Assembly (NCBI GenBank): GCA_905233295.1
Contig: CAJODX010000008.1
Location: forward strand, 1 to 28,451
Origin: an uncultured Synergistales bacterium
GTDB lineage: Bacteria; Synergistota; Synergistia; Synergistales; Aminobacteriaceae
Length of the DNA stretch: 28,451 bases
Direction of reading: 5' to 3'
The notes beneath the pieces are model-generated. The model did no database searches, was not told the origin of the DNA, and saw nothing but the letters and a program-made list of their open reading frames with translations. Position 1 is the first letter of the stretch; every line of letters begins with the position of its first letter. Shown piece by piece: positions 7,996 through 14,833 of this stretch. The position numbers and the translations under genes were made by a program.

Positions 7996-8802
7996 TTATT
8001 GTACCGTTGAATCTGCATCATAATATACATCGCCTGATTGAGGGGCTGTATTGCCTGAAATATCGCAATCGCTGCTTGTCAGGCTTGCTTTTATAAGAGC
8101 GACACCGCCGCCTTTGCCTTTATCTTTGCCATTATTTGAAGCACTATTTTCCGTAATCTTACATTCATTCATAGTGATAGTGCTACTCACAGCCACAACA
8201 CCGCCGCCGTACAGTTGAGCCTCGTTGCTGATAATATCACAGCTGATCATCGTAATTGAACCTCTTATGGCAGAAATTCCGCCGCCTGTAAATGCTGAAA
8301 TATTATTTGAAATTTTACTGTTTGTTAAAGTAAAATCTTCTGCCTGTGAATGTATGCCGCCTCCGCCAAAAACGCCCGTATTACCGTAAATGTCGCAGCT
8401 TATTAGTTTGACTGTTCCGCCGTCAAGTTTTACTCCACCGCCATTTAACGAGTAACCGCCAGTGATTGTAAGATTTTCAAGAGTAATATTCCCCTGACAT
8501 CTTATTACGCGGTCTGTACCTGCGGCTTGGATGCGTTCTAAAACAGCATTGTTCACGCCCCTAATCGTGAGATTTTTCTTGATGTTGATAGTTTTGTTCA
8601 GCTTAAAATCTCCCGATAATTCAATAGTTCCGCCGTCTTTAATACGCTCGACAGCGTTTTGAATTGCCGTACCGTCAGAACTTGTAATCAGAACGTTTGA
8701 AAAGCCGTCCTGCACGTGGCAACCTTCACCAAGGTCTATATCAGCCGCAAACGCACTTCCGGCAAATATAAACGTTATAAACAACGCGGCAATTTTTTTC
8801 AT
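7996..8802 (-). CDS. Secreted right-handed beta-helix repeat protein
   Basis: 268 residues with a signal peptide ending in AFA near residue 20. From about 90 onward it is a ladder of repeats of about 28-32 residues built as GGG(I/V), then a short strand, then a CDI-x-x-N or CKI-x-x-N turn. Examples are GGGVKLDGGTVKLISCDIYG, GGGISAIRGSITMISCDI and GGGVVAVSSTITMNECKI. These Cys/Asn ladders are typical of parallel beta-helix surface proteins related to the polymorphic outer membrane repeat. No catalytic residues or autotransporter barrel are visible. The ATG at 8802 is preferred over the in-frame TTG at 8808 because AAGGAGG (8813-8819) is then 10 nt away instead of 4. It is first in an operon with the lipoprotein and may be surface-exposed with it; function unknown. 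Confidence 0.75.
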   Translation of the reverse strand: MKKIAALFITFIFAGSAFAADIDLGEGCHVQDGFSNVLITSSDGTAIQNAVERIKDGGTIELSGDFKLNKTINIKKNLTIRGVNNAVLERIQAAGTDRVIRCQGNITLENLTITGGYSLNGGGVKLDGGTVKLISCDIYGNTGVFGGGGIHSQAEDFTLTNSKISNNISAFTGGGISAIRGSITMISCDIISNEAQLYGGGVVAVSSTITMNECKITENSASNNGKDKGKGGGVALIKASLTSSDCDISGNTAPQSGDVYYDADSTVQ

Positions 8803-8843
8803 TGCCAAAAATCCTCCTTAATAAAATTTATTTTTATATACAT

Positions 8844-8849
8844 ATTATA
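8844..8849 (-). promoter_or_regulatory. Probable -10 element for the beta-helix/lipoprotein operon
   Basis: On the minus strand TATAAT occurs 41 bp upstream of the start codon at 8802, in AT-rich sequence. The -35 is weak (CTTAAT at 17-bp spacing), so this is a tentative sigma-70 promoter. Confidence 0.4.
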
Positions 8850-8955
8850 CTTAAAATTTTTAAATAATTAAGTGCGAATTTGGAACGGACTGACGGCTGA
8901 TATAATTCATATTGCCTGCATTTATTATTCTATGCAGCATTTCTTCAATATCTGT

Positions 8956-9196
8956 TTTAACGTTATTCAAACACCATTCAAATACGATTTTCAAAGGCAG
9001 CATAGGCAGCACAATGTATCCCGGAGGCAACGGCGATGACTTGAGAAAAAGCATAACTGAAAAAATTTTTGCTCTTCCTGATGAAACTGTACTATTATCG
9101 GGACATTCAGAACCAACGACGGTAAAAGCAGAGCGAACACGATACAAACTTTATTACCCAAAAAATGAACAGACTCTCAAGCAAAAAATATTTTAA
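8956..9196 (+). pseudogene. Decayed C-terminal remnant of a metallo-beta-lactamase-fold hydrolase
   Basis: In the frame ending at 9196, about 72 residues from 8981 match the C-terminal end of glyoxalase-II-like metallo-beta-lactamase hydrolases: NTIFKGSIGST, YPGGNGDDLRKSI and LPDETVLLSGHSEPTTV, the last with the conserved GH. The family's GRTD is GSTM here, so a metal-site Asp is lost. Upstream, in another frame, FNVIQTP (8956-8976) resembles the family's F-x-VIHTPGHT segment, which should lie farther upstream; a deletion and frame change would explain it. The HxHxDH site is absent. It is the only plus-strand coding trace between 2252 and 14466. The rest of the 390-bp gap between neighbouring genes holds only the promoter at 8844-8849. 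Confidence 0.65.
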
Positions 9197-10239
9197 TCGT
9201 GTGTACGCAAGGGATCTCCGCGGGCAGTAACGATTTCAAAGCCGATTTTTTTCATTCTGCTGCTTAAACATTCGCGGCATTGCGCACTCTCTTCGCCGGT
9301 GCAGATTTTGTTGTCATAAAGTTCATATTTTTTTCTGACATTTACAGGCGAAAGATTTGGCATTACAACATTTGCGCCAGACATTACGCCGAGTTCGCGC
9401 CCCATCGGATGAATAGTTCCGAGTGCTGTCGTTGCAGGGAGCAAAACGGGCGGATAAATCAATCTTATAATCGAAAGAAGATAGCATGTAAGCTCAACCG
9501 TTCCGGCTGAAAAATTTTTGAACGGCGTGTCTTTATGCGGCACAAAAGGTCCGATGCCGCACATATCGGGCTTAAAATTTTCGATGAACTTCAAATCCTG
9601 CGCAAGATTTTTTTCCGTCTGATACGGCGAGCCTACCATAAAGCCGCAGCCAACCTGATAGCCGAGTCCGCGTAAATTTTTCAGGCACTCAATGCGGTTT
9701 TCAAAAGACATTGAAGCCGGATGAAGCTTTGAATAATGTTCGGGGTCTGCTGTCTCGTGTCTTAACAAATATCTGTCAGCACCGCACTCACGCAAAAATT
9801 TATAGCTTTCAAAACTCCGTTCGCCCATCGAAAGGGTTACGGCACAGTCTGAATGCCGCGATTTTATTTTTTTGACGATGCCGCCAAGGATTTCGTCAGT
9901 GAAAAAAGAATCTTCGCCGCCCTGAAGCACAAAAGTTCGGAAGCCGAGTTCATAGCCTTCATCAGCGCACGAAATTATTTCATCGGGTGTTAGTCTGTAA
10001 CGTTCGCAGCTTGAGTTGCTGTGTCTTATACCGCAGTAAAAGCAATCGTTTTTGCAGATGTTTGAAATTTCAATCAGACCCCGGACGAAAATTTTGTTGC
10101 CGTAAATCTCTCTGCGTGTCCTGTCAGCGGATTTTCGTAAAATTTTCGCGAGTTCATCATTTCGATTTCTGATTAAACTCTCATATTCATCAAGTTCAAG
10201 CAAATGTGAATACGAGAGTTTTTCAATTAAATTTTTCAT
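9193..10239 (-). CDS. hydE: [FeFe]-hydrogenase H-cluster radical SAM maturase HydE
   Basis: HydE is a cytosolic radical-SAM enzyme that, with HydG and HydF, builds the di-iron subcluster of [FeFe]-hydrogenase. The radical-SAM motif CKNDCFYC has its cysteines at 62, 66 and 69 (Cx3Cx2C). A second cluster motif, C-x7-C-x2-C, is at 313, 321 and 324, the arrangement known from the Thermotoga HydE structure; it is lost in many relatives. GGED (about 110) and the barrel motifs CGFMVGSPY and GIGPFVPH are present. At 348 residues the length is standard, which favours HydE over the related PylB or BioB. The ATG at 10239 has no strong ribosome-binding site; the gene lies 15 bp after the LptF/G gene and may rely on read-through. 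hydF, hydG and the hydrogenase are not in the window. Confidence 0.92.
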   Translation of the reverse strand: MKNLIEKLSYSHLLELDEYESLIRNRNDELAKILRKSADRTRREIYGNKIFVRGLIEISNICKNDCFYCGIRHSNSSCERYRLTPDEIISCADEGYELGFRTFVLQGGEDSFFTDEILGGIVKKIKSRHSDCAVTLSMGERSFESYKFLRECGADRYLLRHETADPEHYSKLHPASMSFENRIECLKNLRGLGYQVGCGFMVGSPYQTEKNLAQDLKFIENFKPDMCGIGPFVPHKDTPFKNFSAGTVELTCYLLSIIRLIYPPVLLPATTALGTIHPMGRELGVMSGANVVMPNLSPVNVRKKYELYDNKICTGEESAQCRECLSSRMKKIGFEIVTARGDPLRTHD

Positions 10240-10254
10240 GTTTAAAAAATAATT

Positions 10255-11358
10255 TCAAATCCTGTCAACACGCCACGCGAAGAAAAACGCAATGAGCATA
10301 AAAACAAAATTCGGTCCCCATCCTGCAACAGCAGCAGGAATATTCCCAGCTTCACCCAATGCGCGGCAGAAAGACATCACGACATAATACGCGAAGACTA
10401 TTACAACGCTGATGCCGAAGCCGACTCCGCCGCCTGAACGCCCGCGTCTTGAAGCTCCGAATCCTGCGCCTAACACAGCCATAATGACGCACGCCCAAGG
10501 GACTGCGAGTTTCAGATGGAACATTACCCAGAGCTGAGATAAATCCGAGCCGAGTTCACCTGCCTGTTTAATGTAACTCCAAAGTTCGTGCGCACTCATA
10601 TTAGAGGGCTTTCGTGTACTGCGCTGTAGCTGTTCAGGCGATAATCTCAGCGCGAGTTTCTGACGGTCAAAACGCAAAAGCAAAACTATTTCGCCTTCAG
10701 CCGTTACGTTGTACATTCGTCCGTCTTCAATCCACCATTGATTGTCGAGCCACATTCCGCGCCGTGCGTTTAATGTTGTAGCCAGTCTGCCCTCATCGTC
10801 AAACTCATGCATCATTATGCCGCTCATCAAGCCTTTGCCGGTGTCAAGTTCATCGACATATAAAACCCGTTTTAATTTTCCGTTTTCGTTATCACGGAGA
10901 AAAACTTTTTGCTGTATAGCCGAAGCCTGATTTTTCATTATTTCGTATCTCATAAGCCTGTCAGCGGCTATCGAAGCAAAAGGAACGACCGTTTCATTAA
11001 AGCCCAGCGCGGCAAAAGCAATGAGCATTGAAGTTAAAATGACGGGTCTTAAAATTCTTGTGAAAGGAATCCCCAACGACTTCAAGGCGATCAACTCGCT
11101 TCCGGAGTTCAGCGTTGACATTCCCAAAAGTCCCGCAAGCAACGAAGACATAGGGATCGTCATTACAACGACTTCTGGAAGTCTGTAAAAAAACAGACGC
11201 GTAACAACTCCGAACGCTACTCCCTGTTCGATTATCAATTTCGCAGCCTGAAACAACAAATCTCCGGCAACAAAAATCAGAACGAAAATTAATATTCCGA
11301 ACATAAACGGAGCAGCGCACGCACCTAAAATCAATTTGTTAAGCAAACTTCTTTTCAT
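10255..11358 (-). CDS. LptF/LptG family LPS export permease
   Basis: 367 residues with the LptF/LptG (YjgP/YjgQ) plan: TM helices near 14-34, 50-75 and 97-120, a large periplasmic beta-jellyroll about 125-265, and three closing TM helices about 272-362. The cytoplasmic coupling region reads NSGSELIALKSLGI (about 85-98), the family's most conserved stretch that contacts the LptB ATPase. This implies an LPS-type outer membrane. Only one permease is encoded here; the partner, if separate, lies elsewhere, so I cannot say whether it is LptF or LptG, although the C-terminal AGWGPN-x-x-F pattern leans to LptG. It is sandwiched between the PAS/GGDEF-like gene (18 bp upstream) and hydE (15 bp downstream). 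Confidence 0.9.
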   Translation of the reverse strand: MKRSLLNKLILGACAAPFMFGILIFVLIFVAGDLLFQAAKLIIEQGVAFGVVTRLFFYRLPEVVVMTIPMSSLLAGLLGMSTLNSGSELIALKSLGIPFTRILRPVILTSMLIAFAALGFNETVVPFASIAADRLMRYEIMKNQASAIQQKVFLRDNENGKLKRVLYVDELDTGKGLMSGIMMHEFDDEGRLATTLNARRGMWLDNQWWIEDGRMYNVTAEGEIVLLLRFDRQKLALRLSPEQLQRSTRKPSNMSAHELWSYIKQAGELGSDLSQLWVMFHLKLAVPWACVIMAVLGAGFGASRRGRSGGGVGFGISVVIVFAYYVVMSFCRALGEAGNIPAAVAGWGPNFVFMLIAFFFAWRVDRI

Positions 11359-11376
11359 TGCACCATTAAAAATTTT

Positions 11377-12534
11377 TTAACTCGACAACGCGTTGGCGGA
11401 ATATTTTCGCGTCATCTCGTGAGTCATCTGCTCGACAAGCTCCTTAGATGACGGAATGTTATTTTCGTTTTCAAACGTCTGATGCACTGTAAGAACAGTA
11501 ACGTTAAAGAAAACATCAAATGTCGGGCAGAGCGCGTTCACAATAGCCGTCAGACGCTCTGAAACATTTTCCACCATTTGATACGGACATTCGGACAAAA
11601 GAACCAAAATCTGAAATTCTCCGGTTTGTATTGCCGTATCGGACTGTCTTAAATCTTTCATTACCCTTGCCGTGTAGGCTCTGAACGGTCTCACGTATTT
11701 GTCCATATCGTCATCAGGGAGCAGCTGCGGGAACACGACACGAATCATCAAGGCACTGACGGGATGACGATAGCGTGCCGCACGGTAAAGTTCGTCAGAA
11801 ATTCTTGCAAGCCCGTAAGTGTATGTGTAAAGTGTTGTGTCTGGATCAATGAACTGAACGCCCTCAGCCGATGCGGAATGTTCTCCTGTTTCGTCGCTGT
11901 TGCCGGTTGGAAGTCCTTTAGGATTAAGTTCAAAATAAAATCTTCGTCCGTCTTCCATTTGAACGCGTTTAACGTCCCAGATTTTTTCGTTTATTTCCGC
12001 AGTTTTTGAGACAGGATTGAACCATTCCGTTACATTTTTCCCGATTGTGTCAAGACGTTCGAGTTTCAAAATTTTCAGCATCTCTTCACTGAGATTTAAA
12101 ATAAGCCCTGTTTCGTCAGTGATTAAGAAATTTAACGGAAGACGTTTTATATCATCTTCAATGGCAACGGGTACGATTTTATTCCGTTCGCTTTCAGCCT
12201 GATTGTATTCAACCACGAGAGCCGCCGCTCCGCACACAGCGATTATGACGCCGAGCCACTGAAACATTCTCGCGCCGTAAGCAATCGACATCGGGCAAAG
12301 TAAAATTCCCTGCGCAAGTGCCTCAAGCGGAATTAATCCAACGCTGAATCCGTTAGCAATGAACATTCCGTATAAAATACTCAGCGTTATGAAAATCAGC
12401 CACGCGAGTCCCCAGATTGATAAATCGACTTCGCCTATAATGTTGCCTTCGCCCATAGTGCGCGCAAGTATTATCGTGAATACCGCGATAACGGGCGGAA
12501 AGCCAATCCATTTAAAAAAATTGTTCTGTCCCAT
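11377..12534 (-). CDS. Membrane PAS protein with degenerate GGDEF-like domain
   Basis: 385 residues. Four hydrophobic helices (about 11-26, 41-63, 65-85, 89-109) are followed by a PAS-like fold (about 130-210, with NFLITDETGLILNLSEEML) and a linker. The C-terminal 150 residues (about 230-380) look like a GGDEF domain: ISDELYRAARYRHPVSALMI fits the first helix and strand, and RQSDTAIQTGEFQILVLL fits the signature region. The catalytic GG(D/E)EF is reduced to QTGEF (303-307) and the DxLTGLxNR entry is absent, so c-di-GMP synthesis is unlikely; a ligand-binding or scaffold role is more probable. The ATG at 12534 lies 10 bp after the end of the DUF4139 gene, whose stop overlaps a weak AGGTAG ribosome-binding site. 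Confidence 0.6.
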   Translation of the reverse strand: MGQNNFFKWIGFPPVIAVFTIILARTMGEGNIIGEVDLSIWGLAWLIFITLSILYGMFIANGFSVGLIPLEALAQGILLCPMSIAYGARMFQWLGVIIAVCGAAALVVEYNQAESERNKIVPVAIEDDIKRLPLNFLITDETGLILNLSEEMLKILKLERLDTIGKNVTEWFNPVSKTAEINEKIWDVKRVQMEDGRRFYFELNPKGLPTGNSDETGEHSASAEGVQFIDPDTTLYTYTYGLARISDELYRAARYRHPVSALMIRVVFPQLLPDDDMDKYVRPFRAYTARVMKDLRQSDTAIQTGEFQILVLLSECPYQMVENVSERLTAIVNALCPTFDVFFNVTVLTVHQTFENENNIPSSKELVEQMTHEMTRKYSANALSS

Positions 12535-12544
12535 TTGAAATTTT

Positions 12545-14147
12545 CTACCTGTAAAGAAGTTCTTCGCCGCTCGGATAACTCAATTTATAGTCAACGATAA
12601 TCGGCACTGTCGTTCCGGCAGGGACTGTAATTTCCCACGTAAGTCTGTTTTCGGGGTCGCGTTCTCTTTCTTTCGGTTCAATGCGGTTGACGTCGAGTTT
12701 AATTTTTTCGTCAGTCGGGAATCGGCAGACGGTCTTTCACAGTGATGACCCTCTCTGTTTTTGTTCCGTTCGTGATTTCAAGTTTGTAGCCGCTTGTGAA
12801 GACTCCGCTGAACCAAGACACTCCCGTTTTTTCGACTAAAGCCTCTTTCTTTACCGTGATAGCTTCGGCATAACCGAAAGGAATCTGTTTTTGAGTTTCA
12901 TATTCGCCGATGTTAATTTTCCCTGTCGTTTCACCGTCAACGCGAAGTTCGGCAACAGCTGGAATCAATTTGTCGCTGCTCTCGTCCATGCTTGCAATGA
13001 GCCACGCGTTGTTACGCTGTTCGGGTATCATCATTATGACGAGATCGCCTTTTAATTTTATGTCGCCGATGAAAAGTTCAAGTTCCTGTTCAGAACCATC
13101 GCCGGGCAAAGCTCCTTCAGCATCGAGAGTTCTGTCCGCGAGAGTTTCTTTTATTGCAGGAGCCGCCGCAATTGTCTTTTTCATAACGCCGTCATCTTTT
13201 TCAAAGTCAGCCATTTCTTCCATTGACATAGCATCTGCGTCTATCATTTTTGCTGACTGATACATTCTGTTCGTGCGAGAGAAACTTGCAGCACCGACAG
13301 TCGCGATTTTTTCTTCTTTAGGTTTGATTCCGACTCTTAACGGCTTAAGCTCAGGATACGTAACGCGTTCGTCAGGAGTTTTAGTGTGAAGGACTATATC
13401 GCCGTGTTTGAAGTCCAGACCTGTTTTCTGTGATGCTCTTACGTAAAGTTCCGTTTCAATTTTTCCGTTCGCTGAATTGAGATCGAGAACGTAACGTGGC
13501 TGCCACGAAGCCGCCGTAGTGAACGCTGAAAACTCGACATTATCTGAAGCCCTGCCGGTGATGGCGATGTAACTTGAATCGCCGCGAGGTTTTCTTGAAT
13601 TTATTTCGCTGTTGATGGCTTTGAGTTTTGCCTGTTCCTCTGAAATTTCCTTTTTGAGAGTTACGAGTTCGTTTTCGGTTTCAAGTCTCAAAGTCTGAGA
13701 ATCTTTAATGTAGCTTAAAAGTTCTTCGGGTTTTGATTTTTCAGGCTTAAGATCTTCAAGCATCTCAAGTGTCTGTTCGAGTGCGGAACGTTTTGCCGTA
13801 AGTCCGGAAATTTTTTCAGAAATTTCATCAGCCTGTGTCTTCAGTGCCGCGAGACGTGAAGGAAGCCACGGCTGTCTGCTGAAAACTTCAACGTGAATAT
13901 CGCCCTCGACAAACTCGGGATTCAATAATTTTACTGAATCGGCATTGAACGAACCCGGCAGAAAAGCTTTGAAATTTCCCTCAGCGTCATAAGGTTCAAC
14001 AGTGAAAGAAAATTTTGCTCCGCTCGGATAAAATTCAAGACCTGTGATTGTGTCTGTGTAATTTTCGGGAACTTCAAGCGCCTGTGAAAAATCCGCGCTG
14101 AAAAAAAACGCCGAAATAATAGTCATTAAGAAAATGAATATCTTCAT
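12545..14147 (-). CDS. Secreted DUF4140/DUF4139 (MuiA-like) protein, frameshifted near its end
   Basis: Known family members (mucoidy inhibitor MuiA-like) are envelope proteins of unclear role. I start it at the ATG at 14147 (AGAAAGGA about 8 nt upstream), which gives a signal peptide ending near residue 23; an upstream ATG at 14213 would bury it. Order: N-terminal DUF4140 beta domain, a coiled coil (about 85-165), then the DUF4139 beta domain with an Ala/Met/Asp-rich insert around 270-350. The frame hits TGA at 12711-12713 just after DRLPIPD. One base over, the frame continues TDEKIKLDV and ends PSGEELLYR-stop at 12545, exactly how DUF4139 domains finish (DRLP-x-(S/T)-x-(D/N)-E-x-I). One extra base within 12714-12719 is therefore implied. 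It could be a sequencing error, a mutation of minor effect, or rare +1 slippage on CCC-G. Confidence 0.72.
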
Positions 14148-14195
14148 TAAAAAAAATCCTTTCTGATAAAAAATCTTAAGTTCCTCATTTTGAAA

Positions 14196-14201
14196 ATTAT
14201 A
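14196..14201 (-). promoter_or_regulatory. Possible -10 element for the DUF4139-hydE run
   Basis: TATAAT on the minus strand lies 49 bp upstream of the start at 14147. A second TATAAT occurs on the plus strand at 14205-14210, so this AT-rich spot could serve divergent promoters. Neither has a good -35. Confidence 0.3.
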
Positions 14202-14242
14202 ATGTATAATCAAAAAAAAATTTTGCGCCTTGCCTTGGAAAA

Positions 14243-14272
14243 TTGAACGAAAAATTTTTCCTGTGCGTTCAA
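14243..14272. repeat. Inverted repeat in the divergent intergenic region
   Basis: TTGAACG (14243-14249) and CGTTCAA (14266-14272) are perfect inverted copies 16 nt apart, with AAAAATTTTT between. It may be a dyad operator or an RNA hairpin. It lies between the DUF4139 gene and the fliE leader, where a regulator of either side could bind. Confidence 0.45.
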
Positions 14273-14325
14273 AACAAAAATTTAAGGTGTAAAATTAACG
14301 TGATAAAAATTAAAGGAGCGAAAAG

Positions 14326-14398
14326 AATTTTATTGCCGGTTAGCCATTCAGGAAGAAGGCTGCAAGTGTCGGCTCTCCAGTAACATATCAATAAAATT
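14326..14398 (+). promoter_or_regulatory. Predicted structured leader RNA upstream of fliE
   Basis: A 10-bp perfect stem AATTTTATTG (14326-14335) / CAATAAAATT (14389-14398) closes a GC-richer core. Inside, CCG (14336-14338) can pair with CGG (14370-14372), and AGCC (14342-14345) with GGCT (14358-14361), leaving a 12-nt purine-rich loop. A ribosome-binding-like AAAGGAG (14312-14318) lies just before, and CTCC (14375-14378) could mask it. I do not recognise a known riboswitch class. The remainder of the 318-bp gap (14148-14465) holds the inverted repeat above and the fliE ribosome-binding site GGGAGG (14449-14454). Confidence 0.45.
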
Positions 14399-14465
14399 TG
14401 AAAATTATGAAGCATATCGACGGAGCGAGAAAAATAAATTATTTAACCGGGAGGCTTGCGACTCA

Positions 14466-14813
14466 ATGGAGCGTCTTTTAATAGATTTTTCACAGGTGTA
14501 TGGGCAAAACGGAACTCAAAGCGCGGCACGGAGCGTTTATAACACACAGGCAGCCAGGCTTAGAGATTCTGATAAAACACAGGAAACTCCGAGAATTTCA
14601 TTCGAGGATATGCTTTCAGACTCAATAAAAAATGTAAATAACCTTCAGCTAGAAGCCGAAAAAAAAGTTCGTGATATGGCTCTCGGCGATGTTGATGATA
14701 TTTCCGAAGTCGTGCTGGCATCATCAAGAGCTGACACGGCTTTGCGTCTGGTCATGGAAATGAGAAACAAGTTCCTTGACGCTTATCAGGCACTGTCGCG
14801 CATAACCGGCTAA
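14466..14813 (+). CDS. fliE: Flagellar hook-basal body junction protein FliE
   Basis: FliE joins the MS ring to the rod and is exported by the flagellar type III system. The 115-residue protein has a disordered N-terminal 45 and the family core SFEDMLSDSIKNVNNLQLEAEKK (45-67), then ALGDVDDISEVVLASSRADTALRLVMEMRNKFLDAYQAL, which fits the FliE pattern up to the terminal RNK-x-x-x-AYQ. In many bacteria a His precedes EV; here it is Ser. GGGAGG lies 11 nt before the ATG, slightly long. It is the first gene of the operon: flgB and flgC, its usual upstream neighbours, are absent. Confidence 0.93.
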   Translation: MERLLIDFSQVYGQNGTQSAARSVYNTQAARLRDSDKTQETPRISFEDMLSDSIKNVNNLQLEAEKKVRDMALGDVDDISEVVLASSRADTALRLVMEMRNKFLDAYQALSRITG

Positions 14814-14833
14814 ATTAAAAAAATAAAATCATT

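Noticed and set aside
8860..9147. Minus-strand reading frame of 95 codons in the gap before hydE
   Set aside because: The opposite strand reads as a metallo-beta-lactamase-fold remnant, so this frame is most likely its shadow; no ribosome-binding site or family match is seen.
14327..14383. Possible leader peptide after AAAGGAG in the fliE leader
   Set aside because: It would need an ATT start at the right spacing or a TTG at poor spacing; the RNA-pairing explanation is better supported.
14407..14481. 24-codon plus-strand reading frame overlapping the fliE start
   Set aside because: No ribosome-binding site precedes its ATG and the peptide resembles nothing known; the fliE GGGAGG site lies within it.
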